Assembly (NCBI GenBank): GCA_944474755.1
Contig: OX104112.1
Span: 93,757,756-93,821,755, forward strand
DNA from: Limnoperna fortunei
Taxonomy: Eukaryota > Mollusca > Bivalvia > Mytilida > Modiolidae
Reading direction: 5' to 3'
DNA length: 64,000 nucleotides
This document shows positions 47,671 to 58,220 of this stretch, piece by piece. The stretch's first letter is position 1. Every line of letters begins with the position of its first letter. Made by a program: the position numbers and the translations under genes. The notes under the pieces are model-generated. The model did no database searches, was not told where the DNA came from, and saw only the letters and a program-made list of their open reading frames with translations.

Positions 47671-48663
47671 ATGGGACAGCAGGTCAGTGTTGAAACCTTG
47701 ACAACCAGAGACACTGACAAAACCAGCCTTTACTGGTGCAGTTTTGAACCATATCCGCACAAAGTTGGAAAACGCAAACTGACATATTTAGGAGTGTTAA
47801 ATGGCGAGGGTCCTAGAAAAGGAGAAAAATGTATAGTTAAGGCATTCAGAAACGGCTTTGGTACATACGAAGATTGGCTGGCTGAGCGTGAAAGATCGCA
47901 CCATGCAAATCAGATTGCAAAACGGTTTCACAAAGAAATGGAGATGCAAGGAAAAACAATTAAGATGAATTTTACAGTACCGTTAATGGTTGAGATAGAT
48001 GAGGTGTCAAATTTTATGTGCGTTTCTTTCTTAGTTGGAAAACCCCAAAAGAAAATGAAAGAATTAGAAGTAGTTTCTTTGGAACCTTATTACGAAAACG
48101 ATTTTAAGGTTTTCAAATCTGACAAAATGCGATCTTTTGAGACAACACTCTGCGAAGCATTTAGTCATTTTAGTTGGTATCATAGTAACGGGGAGATTAT
48201 CGTTACAAATTTAAAGGGAGTAAGAAATATGAATCAATACAATTTTACAGTTCCAATTATTCATTCAAAAGACAGAAACTACGGTGCGACCGATAATGGA
48301 TCAAAAGGTATCAAAGATTTCTTCCGAGAACATCAATGCAACGAAATTTGCCATAATTGGGCACGTCCAGATCGCATATCATTCAACTCGAATGATTCCG
48401 ACAAGGGCACTCTTGAACGTTTCCAAATTCATCCCCAAGAATCAATCAAACCGAAATTTGGATATAGCAATAACATTTGGAATCCTGATCTTCACCGCTT
48501 CTACATTCAAAACTTTAACAAGGATGAAACCGTGCATTGTCAAAAAGAAAAATCATGTTTCTGTGATTTTTTTCAGTTACCATGCCAACACATACTGAGC
48601 CACTCTGGAGCGTTCATTTACAATAAAAACCAACCAAACGATGAGATGGGTAACTTCTTGTAA
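47671..48663 (+). CDS. Alpha-kinase-domain protein, probable pseudokinase, N-myristoylation-type start
   Basis: 330 residues in one open frame; start context AAACCATGG is a strong Kozak site. The N-terminus MGQQVS fits MGxxxS/T for N-myristoylation. Alpha-kinase landmarks in order: GEGPRKGEKCIVKAF (44-58; K57 is the ATP-site Lys), a helix like ANQIAKRFH (79-87), LEPYYENDFKVF (137-148), EAFSHFSWYHSNGEIIVTNL (162-181), FTVPIIHS (192-199), the Gly loop YGATDNGSKG (204-213), and FFREHQCNEIC (217-227). H198, H221, C223 and C227 fit the family's structural zinc site. Active members usually have DLQGV and TDP; here these are NLKGV (180-184) and TVP (193-195), so the catalytic Asp, the Gln and a second Asp appear lost. 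About 100 residues of unknown, Cys-containing sequence follow the domain. The stop TAA overlaps a GTAAGT, so the frame may continue in another exon. Fold assignment is firm; inactivity is inference. Confidence 0.8.
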   Translation: MGQQVSVETLTTRDTDKTSLYWCSFEPYPHKVGKRKLTYLGVLNGEGPRKGEKCIVKAFRNGFGTYEDWLAERERSHHANQIAKRFHKEMEMQGKTIKMNFTVPLMVEIDEVSNFMCVSFLVGKPQKKMKELEVVSLEPYYENDFKVFKSDKMRSFETTLCEAFSHFSWYHSNGEIIVTNLKGVRNMNQYNFTVPIIHSKDRNYGATDNGSKGIKDFFREHQCNEICHNWARPDRISFNSNDSDKGTLERFQIHPQESIKPKFGYSNNIWNPDLHRFYIQNFNKDETVHCQKEKSCFCDFFQLPCQHILSHSGAFIYNKNQPNDEMGNFL

Positions 48664-48665
48664 GT
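48660..48665 (+). other. Possible 5' splice site overlapping the stop codon
   Basis: CTT|GTAAGTAAT matches the donor consensus. TAA of the frame is 48661-48663, so if the donor is used the coding exon ends at 48659 and the C-terminus shown for the alpha-kinase-like protein changes by its last residue onward. Confidence 0.35.
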
Positions 48666-50130
48666 AATATTGGAAGCATAAAAACTCAATAGTCAGTTCC
48701 ATTGAAAGAAAAGGAAATGTGCGGGTCGCATTTTACATTTATGTGCCATGATCTAACTACTTGCATGTATTTATGTCAATATTTTACCAAAGAAGCAATA
48801 GACTACGTCAAATATGTAACTAAGTTTGATTGTACATTACCCGGTTCATGTAAACACACAATATGCTATGTATTTTGATTATGAATTTTAAAAATTGTAA
48901 TATGAAATGATTTATTTCATTTTTTCACTGTAACATAATCCCTGCTTGTCATTTCTTTTGTACATCGTTTTTTTTTTTATTTCAAAATGCAAAAAAAAAT
49001 TTGGTTTGTTGATTTATGCGTTCATGCGTTCATGGTCGTCGAATATGCCAAACAAGCAAGGTTATAAGCATTTATTCAAGTTGATATGCATCATTATATA
49101 TGGTAACGTTATAGATTTGACCGCCAAAAATATATATTCAGTTGGATAGATTTTCTTTTAAACACATTAATTTGTACTAGTTAAATAAATATGTATCATG
49201 ATTGCTTTGTGGGGGTTTTGGAATATTAAATAATATAATGTTTACACCGTCACAATAGTAAATGTAAGTCACATGCAAAGATTCATAGTTCTGAAAATAA
49301 TGTACATTACTGTTATGTAGTTGGGTAGATCCTTTTTTCTTCTTACAAAATATCGAATTTTAAAACATTTGATTTTTTAATGTTTAACTTAAGAAGTGAA
49401 AGTAAAAGGTTATTACAATGTCATCTTCTATGTTTTTTAGAAAGAGGTAATAAATAGTTGATGTCAGAGATAATACAAATCTGAACAAAATGTGCGGTTG
49501 TGCTCTGTTTCTAGCTCAAATCTTTTGAAATGTTTTGTATGTAAATGTGGATTTATTCCATCTACAATTTATTTATGATTTTATATCTTAATCACTAAAA
49601 CATTTGCTTTAAATTATGAGAAAACAGTGCATCATACGCATAATTGTTTCAGATACTAAATATAAACACAATGCTAGTCATTTTATTGTTGAATTGTTCG
49701 TGATATACTGTTGGTAAGATTATTGTTGTCTGTTTAATTTAGGGGTTTCTTCTTGTTTTTTATGAATGTTATCTTGTTATTAATAAATGGCTATAATAAA
49801 AAAATATTTTAGAAATACATCACGTAGTCTTTGTCAAGTTTATTTCACAACGCTAAGTCATGTAAGTTATTAAAGTGGAAATCTTCGTTATGATTTTAAT
49901 ATCAAGGAGTATTTTGACAAGAAGTCCCACAGCTTTTAAACATCGACCAGAAAGAGTCAAATTGTGGCAGGTAAACTATATATACACAATGATATTTAGA
50001 CAATTACTTATTATCACTATATTAACCTAAAACAGCTAAAACTGTATTTCAATTCAATTTAGTTTTATTGTCTTTAAACTGGCGTTTGTGACAAACATAA
50101 AACAAACAAAGCATTTCATATGTACTAAAA
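48664..50130. other. 3' flank or intron of the alpha-kinase-like gene, no further gene recognised
   Basis: AT-rich. AATAAA occurs near 49184 and at 49782-49787 and could serve as poly(A) signals if the stop at 48663 is used. A 67-codon frame at 48946-49149 is unremarkable. Confidence 0.4.
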
Positions 50131-50138
50131 TATTATTT

Positions 50139-50229
50139 TGTTGGTTTGAATGGTGTTTTACACCATTTTCAGCAATTTTTTCAGCTATATCAGTTTTTTA
50201 TTGGGGGAAGAAGCTGGAGTACTCGATTA
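50139..50229 (-). repeat. SINE 3'-part fragment
   Basis: TTGGTTTGAATGGTGTTTTA, CACCATTTTCAGCAATTTTT, TCAGCTATATCAG and GGGGGAAGAAGCTGGAGTAC match the 3' half of the SINE; the tRNA-like head is missing. Confidence 0.65.
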
Positions 50230-50234
50230 CTTGA

Positions 50235-51660
50235 TTAATCTTTCACTTTGTAAAGAAATGAAAGCCCTTTCTTATGAAAAGTGCTCGTTTACTCCTTTCT
50301 TTCAAAATGACGTATCAGTTTCCAACTTATAAAGTGGTCGCGTATAGTTCAAATTGTAAGGATTAAAATATGTAGCGAGCATTGTAATGTGCATTTGACC
50401 AATCAGTACAGTTTGATTATTGTAGTTCTTATTTATTACAAAGTCACAAACTAGGTAAGTAAGGGATTAGAAAAGATTATTTCTATTCAATGAAAAATAA
50501 ACAAATTACAACGTTCCAAGCCGCAGGATATGTGAACCGTCAGATAGTGTCTACTTGTTGAGTTAATCAAACGACTATAGGTAGCTTAACATTAGAAAAA
50601 TAATTTATTTAAACATCATTATAGAATAAATGTCATTGTCTAAAGTTAAAATAGGTGAAATATATAAATACTAGTTTTGTCATCAAAACGTTGAAGGACT
50701 TGAACACCCTTAGTGAAAGTGTCATGGATGCCAACATAGTACAGGGCTTTCAGGCTGCCCTCAAGAAAATCTTCACTACCATTTCATGGCCCCATGTTGT
50801 ACCACATATTGAAAGAGATATTTTTTTAATGATCTATATTTGGCATTCCAATGAACATTGTTCCCATTACTTCACAGCCTGATTCGCAATATTTATGTTA
50901 ATGTAAGTATACCCGCTAGCTCCAGAACTGTCATTAATATCCCTTTGCAGTAGTCCCACACTTCGTCGTAGTTTTAATTAGAGCCTGTAAAGTGCTGCTT
51001 TTGTTGTCTTGTAGCTCTGTAAAATATGTTTTATAGCGTCTACATCATTCAGAAATTGCTGGTTCAACGACCGATTCTCCTTATACAGCATTATATAGCT
51101 GCACATCCTGTGAATTTGACCCCGTGATTTCACAACAAATTGTAAGAGGTAAATATGGATTATTACCTGTAGTTTCTATAGTACAAGAGCACAGCTTAAT
51201 TAGCAAAACCAACATCGATTTACAACTAAAAATTCTAATTATCTTAATAAATTTACTATGTTCTAAAATATTATGGGGAAAATTGTAATCTCTTTCTTTA
51301 AATGTAGAAACTACTTGTTGTTCTTACTCATAATGAAAGGAATTATCATTTTCTGACATATACATATTGTGGTAATTAATTACAATTGATACTAACAACG
51401 TTGCCTTGACTTCCGGGAGTTGTTAACCGTCATACGCTGACAACCTAATGCCCTTGGTCGGATGATAAAGTTTGTGTAACCGTTCTACTCTAAGGTAAAC
51501 GTACGTCTGGATTGGTTTATAAGGAACATCGTTTACCGTACGGCATACAATTCCTCGCCCATAGCTTAGATATATTTATTTACATTGAATATCAATATTG
51601 TCATAGAAAAATATTAAATTATTTTAAACACACCACTTTATAATTTTGCACAAATTCACA
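50235..51660. other. Intergenic, no gene recognised
   Basis: A 75-codon frame at 50655-50882 has balanced composition (LSESVMDANIVQGFQAALKK) but no flanking splice sites or motif I know; its value is uncertain. Confidence 0.35.
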
Positions 51661-51664
51661 AAGA

Positions 51665-51793
51665 TTGCCAGTTTTCCTACCGAACGTCGGGGTGTTCTTC
51701 TGGTACTCTGGCTTTCTCCTCCTTTAAATACTGGACCCATGATGTAGGTGAAAAACTTACTGAAATGGCGTTAAACATCATTACAACAAAACA
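51665..51793 (+). repeat. SINE 3'-part fragment, plus orientation
   Basis: TTGCCAGTTTTCCTACCGAA, GTACTCTGGCTTTCTCCTCC, ACTGGACCCATGATG and AAATGGCGTTAAACATC show the body and 3' end in order; the head is lost. Confidence 0.7.
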
Positions 51794-51794
51794 C

Positions 51795-53280
51795 ACCGAG
51801 TTGTCAACATGTAAGGGTATGAGACGACATTCTAATTCAATCATTAAACTTTGCTAAAGAATAATGCCATATTTATTACTAAACCAATCAAATGCAATTC
51901 GAAAGTTTTCTTCAATGGAAAGCGTATTTCCTTTTCAGAAAAATATATTCTTATATTTTTTCAGAGCTGCAGCTTTTTGTGTTTATTTAATGTATTTCTT
52001 CAAGTATTATCACGTTCTCATAGCAATTTAAAACCAATATATTGCTAAGAATAACGACGCACTGTGTCCACATGGTGTAGATGGAGACTTTTCCAAAAAT
52101 TGCTTCCGTCATACTATACGAACAAAATCCATTCTTACAAACAAATCGATGTTTCGTAAATAAAAACTATAAACTAAAACAAAAGACTCATGGTGTAACC
52201 TATTGTTGTCCATTTTGCAAAACGTGCTACGGTGTGAAATTATGAATTTCACTGAAATCTAAACAAAAAAGAAAACAAAACTAAAGAGAATACGACAATA
52301 TGAAAGTGAAACAGATACGAGTCAAGTACAAACAGTTCAAGATGGTCAACGGCTTAAAAACACATAATAAAACGAATTGTGTTTAGTTATAAAAATATAA
52401 ATCAATTGTTAGGCATACCCTAAGTAGCACATATTAATGTCCCTGTAATGAATTTTCGGTAAACAATTTTATACATACATGTTAACATGGCGAATAACTA
52501 ATTAAGCGTTTAAATTCAAAAGATGTCTCAAGATATTTCGCACTCACACCGTTCAGAAAACGTAAGTTATGCGGTCTAGTATGATGAACGTCATAAATAT
52601 ATAAATATAAAACCTGACTGGCAACTATTGTTATCCATTCAAATAAAACAAACCTTGATGTGACAACACTATATAGGACACACATGTATAAATCGTAGTA
52701 GCTTGTGACATTACAGTTAAACAAACAGTGATACAAATAATACTTTTCCTGCGTATTTTTATATAAATGTATGCTTCTTAGAGAAGGATACATATTTCAT
52801 TGTTGAAAATAGGGGGAAAAGGTTTGTTGATTAAATTGAATATATATGAAATGTGGAAACAGAGGGTATGCACATTGATAGCTTTTTGTGATTGTAAAAT
52901 TTGAAATCACTGTGAAAATTGGAGTTATCTACGGGAGGGAGAGAAGGGGGGAGAGAGCGTGCATCCATAAATACAAAAACTGAATAATCAAATAAGTAAA
53001 GTTACGGATGACTGTATGGCGAGTTCATTTGTGCACAAGGAACTAAAATTTCTTAATTTTTCTGTTCACGTGAACAGGAACCTTCTTGAACTTTTGATAA
53101 GTTAAAACATTTCAATAAAAATAAGACACTTATTTTCGTACGATATTGCAGGATTGCCGTTCATGAGAACATCCGGGTAAAAAAGTTGGGATTGGGATAC
53201 GTTTTTAAAATTTTCTTACAAAATCCTTCTGTTTTCTCCGTATTGTTTTACACAGTAAAACAGTTTAAAAATGATTAAAT
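51795..53280. other. Intergenic, no gene recognised
   Basis: A G/A-rich tract occurs at 52932-52960. The 103-codon minus frame at 52482-52793 is Tyr, Cys and Leu rich without a motif and is not supported. Confidence 0.4.
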
Positions 53281-53283
53281 ACA

Positions 53284-53564
53284 AAAACACATTTATAACA
53301 ACTTTACAAACCATCTTACTTTGTCGGATAATGTGAATTGACTTAAATATTGGTAATAATCGATCAAAGTGATTCATGACGTCATCAAATGGTACGCAAA
53401 AAGGCGTGGGCTATTAATTTTTTTTGATTATGTCGACCTGGTTGTTTAAAACCACCAAGAACACATTTAATACACTCAACTTTACAGACTCTTAATATGT
53501 TGGGTAATGTGAACTGACTTAACATTGTTAATAATCGATCCAAGTGATGCATGACGTCATAAAG
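53284..53564. repeat. Diverged direct repeat, two copies ~175 bp apart, each with TGACGTCA
   Basis: Copy 1 at 53284-53393 and copy 2 at 53459-53564 share ACACATTTA, CAACTTTACA, TAATGTGAA(T/C)TGACTTAA, TAATAATCGATC and CATGACGTCAT. TGACGTCA is the CRE palindrome; whether it is bound is unknown. Confidence 0.7.
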
Positions 53565-53587
53565 AAGTTTTTAATATTCTAACTGAC

Positions 53588-53720
53588 ATGTAGACACTGG
53601 GGTTGCTTGGGGTTGCAATTCCGAGTCCTAGTTCAGACAAGGACTTCTCAGTTTTCTTTACAGTGATTTTCGGGCTTTCACGGGAACTCATGCTTACTCC
53701 AACTTCACGCAAAGGTATAC
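53588..53720 (-). CDS. Candidate internal coding exon, product unknown
   Basis: On the minus strand CACTGTTTCAG (good 3' splice site, AG at 53722-53721) is followed by an open stretch encoding GIPLREVGVSMSSRESPKI and KKTEKSLSELGLGIATPSN, ending at a moderate donor CAT|GTCAGT. It is less AT-rich than its surroundings and the residue mix looks protein-like. No family is recognised and no partner exon was identified, so this is a suggestion only. Confidence 0.25.
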
Positions 53721-53819
53721 CTGAAACAGTGCTGAAAGATGCATAAAACCAAATCAAATAAGCAAGGTAATTACAAAAAAGACAAAAACTGAGCAACATA
53801 CAGCGCACAGAAAACAGTC

Positions 53820-54290
53820 ACGTTGTCTTAAAATATTGTAAATTATTACCACTACGCATTTTCACGTTCAGAAACAGTCAAAAACCATCGTAATGGGTAT
53901 TTTTTTTATTTGCTAACGACATTTGTATTTTAATGAAGGAGCTTAGACTGTTTTGGTATGTTAAATGCCTAGTGTGGAATATTTCAGCTATTCTGGACGA
54001 ACACAAGTCAATAATCAAGAAATTTTGTTTCAAATATCTGAAATGCCTTTCAAATACAGAAACCTATGACGAGTTTGCTGCCTGTGATCAGAAGTGTGAC
54101 GTTTTAACACCATGTCCTGGATATAAGCGTCAAATTTGAGGGGTTTGTGAATTATATCCTATACGTCGGCGTGGTCTTACCCAATGAAATACAGAAACTA
54201 TTTGATTAATAGCCAATGAACCACCTTCGTTTCTTATATTGTGTTATGACTTCATGTCTAATGTTCAATTAGCGAGTTGTATAGCATTTA
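53820..54290. other. Intergenic, one unassigned short frame
   Basis: A frame at 53933-54139 (68 codons) ends with a Cys-containing stretch ACDQKCDVLTPCPG; no splice site or family supports it. Confidence 0.3.
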
Positions 54291-54291
54291 A

Positions 54292-54406
<115 letters not shown>

Positions 54407-54624
54407 AAATGAAAACAAGTTAACACAAATATTAACGGGAAAACGAATGGGCCAATGGGAACTATATGTCTACTGCTAGTGGAAAAGTGTGGAGTATTTT
54501 GCCGGAGAATTTCTTTTGTAGCGGTAACAATGAGCCTACTCCTTTTCTAAATCTACAAAAGTGATTTTTGTCGTTCAATAGTTACAAACTCATCACCCAC
54601 TAGTGTCCGCTAACAGGCTTTCCA

Positions 54625-54690
54625 TATTATGGGTCTTGATTGTAGTACATTTATTAACCTTGGTATTTTTTATGACATGTTATTTGCAAC
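54625..54690 (+). repeat. Retrozyme-like repeat, 3' fragment
   Basis: GGGTCTTGAT, TTATTAACCTTGGTATTTTT and TATGACATGTTAT match 58154-58217 with a ~14-nt internal loss. This piece and the next copy at 54823 are in the same orientation, as in a partial dimer. Confidence 0.55.
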
Positions 54691-54822
54691 AACCGGGTCG
54701 ATGCCTCGATCTGTTGGTGGACTGTTAGTTCTCGAGGGTATCACCAGTCCAGTAATCACACATCAGTACTGACTATATAATATAATAGTACGAATATCAT
54801 TAATTCTTTCAATGATATAGTC

Positions 54823-55062
54823 ATTGTCTAAATAAACTGCCCTTAAATTGTGAGAATGATTAAAATTTGCTATTCGCAAGGTGTAGATTGCCTTAGCCGG
54901 AATTAGTACAACGTGCTATAATTTCGATGATAAAAGCTCTACAACATCTGAATTATTTATATTTGAGCGCTCTCGATGTCTTTATTAGACAAAACAACGC
55001 GTCTGGCGTGGTAGATTTTATAACCTCGGTATCCTTGATAAAACGTGCGTTAAGTCTTCATA
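54823..55062 (+). mobile_element. Hammerhead-ribozyme repeat relic (retrozyme-like), copy 1
   Basis: ATTGTCTAAATAAACTGCCC, CAAGGTGTAGAT, AAAAGCTCTACAACATC and then the ribozyme region GAGCGCTCTCGATGTCTTTA at 54965-54984, AGACAAAACAACGCGTCTGG at 54986-55005, CGTGGTA. Family members I know have CGCCACTGATGAGTC…GACGAAACGCGCGTCTGGCG, a minimal type I hammerhead. Here CTGATGA has become CTCGATG and GAAA is AAAA, so the core is broken and self-cleavage is not expected. Confidence 0.6.
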
Positions 55063-55064
55063 TC

Positions 55065-56500
55065 TGGTATTTAGGAACCTCGTTGTATCGATCTACTTAA
55101 TTTTTACATGGCCGAAAAAATGTGAATTTTAAAAACATGATAAAATATGATAACAATCAGAATTGGCGAGATAGAGAGACTAGTAATATCAGTGGATATA
55201 ACAAAGAAGGAAACCGAGATAAGTTTATTTATGTTGTTTATGGTTGACGCAAATAAGTGGATTCGTAAATAGATCGATACAATGAATAGATCGATACAGT
55301 GAGGTCCTACTAGAAACGGTATCCAAAATAAATATTATAAAACGTATAGTCTTGTGTAGAAAACTTGTTATCATATCTTATATTTACGCTATTCTACTTT
55401 TAATTGATTTTCAGTCTTCTTTAATATTATTTGTCAAAGGCTAGTCAGCTTATTTCCATATAAATTAATGTCAAAGAAACGTTGTCGCCTCGTATTAAGA
55501 TTTTGTATTACTTGAATTCTTTGTTATTCTTTCGGAGAAGATCTTCAGCTAATTTCATTTTGTATATGGTTTTTAATTGATTTGTACAGAAAAAAAGAGG
55601 ACGAACATATTTGAAAAGTTGAGCAATGAAAAAACTCTTTATATATTAAAGATCCTCAGTAGTTTTACATTTTGATTTTTACTGATAAAATTAATGCATT
55701 CAGCGTATGTTCTTAATCTAAAGAGAGACATAATATTTCAACATTTCCCTATACTTATATTAAAATGCATTTTAATTTATATTTGAAAATATATAATGCA
55801 TTATAAATATCTTGTCAGGTAAAAAATTTAAACAGAAAAAGAACTATTTCTTTTCTCATGTCTATTTAAATCTAACTAAATCAGTTTACGCATTTTGTTT
55901 GAATGTAAAGAGTATAGTTTAACTTAGGGTCGTAGATATTCGATTCAGATTTTATTTACATAAAGGCAATCCTTTTGTAAATATTTAATTTAATATGTTG
56001 TCGGTATTGAAGAAAAATATATACAGAGTATTATAATAAAACATAAACAATTTTCCAAGGACGGAACATCTTTTGATCCGAAGAAAATTGGTCATCATAC
56101 ATGAAAACACTATGTTATCTCCAACCGTGGAGAATTTCCTCATTTTCTGTATCTATTATCCTCGCCCAGTAGAGGGAAGTTCTACACAATGCTTTCATAC
56201 ATTAAATTTATGTTGAGCACACAAAAACATTATAACTGGCAGCAAGAAATATACAAACTTATACATCATATACCCTGTTAATAAATCTACGGATTGTGTT
56301 GGTCTGATATTTAACAAATAAAGCTATGCATAACCGATTAATCTTCTTTTTCCAAATAAAGGACCTCTGTGGCCGTGCTGTATAATGTCACTGGCTTGCA
56401 AACAATGGTGTTTGTGAGTGCGTACAAGGTACATTCGACTCATCCAACCTTACTTGATAAGTACTGCCTGTTTTTCTGCACCTGATTAAGGTTTCATCTG
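55065..56500. other. Intergenic, no gene recognised
   Basis: AT-rich. The segment 56016-56050 resembles 22069-22105. GGACCTCTGTGGCCGTG at 56361-56377 may be a degraded SINE head. Confidence 0.4.
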
Positions 56501-56511
56501 GCAATCAGTTC

Positions 56512-56545
56512 CCCCGCCCGCCTCCCCCCCCCCCCAAAAAAAAAG
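56512..56545. repeat. Low-complexity C-run followed by A-run
   Basis: CCCCCGCCCGCC, then a C tract and an A tract; nothing functional inferred. Confidence 0.85.
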
Positions 56546-56911
56546 GAAACAACAACAAAGCATTATGTTATAATATAGTTGACAAGATCTTACCTACATG
56601 TAACAAATCGTAAAGTCTTTTTTCTTACGCAAAGTAGAAAAGCGTGTTTACTTAATTAATATTGTATTAGTTGTTATTTTATGCAACTAGTCTTTCTGAC
56701 ATCTCGTAAAGGTTAAAATATAACTTCACGTTACCACATCTCTTCAGTAACCCAATGTTACTTCATCACATGTTTTATTTATACCGATATCTTCGTTTTG
56801 ACGAAACGTTTCCCTTGGAAGATATACAAAATCGTGTATATTTTAAACCAATCAGAGCAATGCGTCTTGTAATCGGCTTTGTCATTGGTCAATATGATCT
56901 GTGGAATGTTA

Positions 56912-57333
56912 TAGTCTCGATCATCCAGACGCATAATTGCATTTGTGCGTCTGGATTCATCTCTATATTGAACTCGTTAATCATTACGCCCAAAACTGGG
57001 CGTAATTTTTGATTGGATGATATTTTTATTGTCTAAAAAATTACTTCCGTTCATATCAAAAGTGTATAAAAAAATTTTCCAAAGTTTAAACTTTAATATT
57101 TTTATAATATATTACTTTATCAAAATTAAACAAATATTATTGTTATGCACAATCAACAGAGAATCTTACTGTGACGTCATTTTATAAGTATAGACCTGTT
57201 TGCATGGTTTTCCTGGTCTAAAAATAGGGCCCTAAAAATAGAATCATTGATTTCTCTCCATCTATTGGTAGCGAAATTAAAACAAGGTGATCCCAGACGC
57301 TTATATATATATGGGTCTGGGTGATCGAGACTA
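56912..57333. mobile_element. 422-bp MITE with hairpin-forming ends and 9-bp target duplication
   Basis: Terminal inverted repeats: the first 24 bp (TAGTCTCGATCA then TCCAGACGCATA) match the inverse of the last 24 bp at 22 positions. Flanking direct repeats GGAATGTTA lie at 56903-56911 and 57334-57342. Each end also folds on itself: ATCCAGACGCA/TGCGTCTGGAT at 56923-56956 on the left, CCCAGAC/GTCTGGG near 57291-57320 on the right. An internal perfect hairpin ATTACGCCC/GGGCGTAAT spans 56983-57006. There is no transposase; the 85-codon frame crossing the left end is not a gene. Nine-base duplications are typical of Mutator-like elements, so a MULE-mobilised family is possible. Confidence 0.8.
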
Positions 57334-57342
57334 GGAATGTTA

Positions 57343-57960
57343 CTGAAAATAAGGATTTCAGTCTAAATGAATCAACGGGTAATGAACGTAATTGATCTTC
57401 GATGTAACCAATATACGCACCAAAGTAACCTAATACATATGCAGTCCATTAAAAGTTGGTACAACCATTAGGAGAAAAGTAATTTTAAATAAAAACGCTT
57501 TTATGAAAGATTTGCAGTGTTCGCATGCAGCAGTAATTTTTTTCAAACATGTATTACCAGTCGCATTACTTACACGAACGCAAGGTCTTTGTGTCGAAAA
57601 AGATTTTTGTTTATCAATAAATATGACTATAAATAAACATTAATACATACAATTGTTACAACAGTGCTACAATAGATTTGCCGCAAGTATATATTAAGTG
57701 AATCTAGATCGACCTAAACAACACGTAACAGCTGATCAGTAAGAGCATCAAGTTACAAGAGAAAGACATAAATTATACTCGGATTAACGAAAAACATTTT
57801 AAAAAAAACTACTGAAACAGGAACAAGTAGTTTGTATTTATGGTTCAAGCAAACTGGTTAGAAAAATGAACACAAGCAAATTGAACGCTGACAAATAGTA
57901 CAACTATATAAGTATTATGAAATCGACAGTTCCAAGGATAAAGACATGTTAAATTTATAT
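57343..57960. other. Intergenic, no gene recognised
   Basis: AT-rich; nothing noted. Confidence 0.45.
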
Positions 57961-57965
57961 TGTAT

Positions 57966-58220
57966 ATAATATTGTCTCAGGTTACTGCCCTTAAATTTCG
58001 AAAAGTACTTAAATTCTAAGGTTTTTCTATTTTCAAGGTGTAGATAACGTTATCCATATTTGGAACAACGTTTTGGAATTTTGGTTATAAAAGCTCTACA
58101 ACATCTTAATCATTCGAATTTAAAATATTGTTTAGGTCTGAGCGCCACTGATGAGTCTTGATAAGTAAATTCTGACGTAGTAAATTCTATTAACCTTGGT
58201 ATTTTTATGACATGTTATAC
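57966..58220 (+). mobile_element. Hammerhead-ribozyme repeat relic (retrozyme-like), copy 2
   Basis: Aligns with 54823-55062: ATTGTCTCAGGTTACTGCCC, CAAGGTGTAGAT, AAAAGCTCTACAACATC. It keeps GCGCCACTGATGAGTCTTG at 58142-58160, that is helix I strand CGCCA plus the intact CTGATGAG box. The second helix II strand, GAAA box and helix III are deleted, the sequence continuing CTGACGTAGTAAATTC. The 3' part TTAACCTTGGTATTTTTATG equals that at 54625-54690. Not an active ribozyme. Confidence 0.65.

Noticed and set aside
47355..47693. 112-codon frame upstream of the alpha-kinase-like gene
   Set aside because: Dominated by the ATTT microsatellite (YLFI repeats) and crosses the predicted splice acceptor.
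48284..48598. 104-codon frame inside the alpha-kinase-like gene
   Set aside because: Alternate-frame shadow of the main coding frame, which has domain support.
56755..57012. 85-codon frame at the left end of the MITE
   Set aside because: Crosses the target duplication, inverted terminus and hairpins; no protein similarity.
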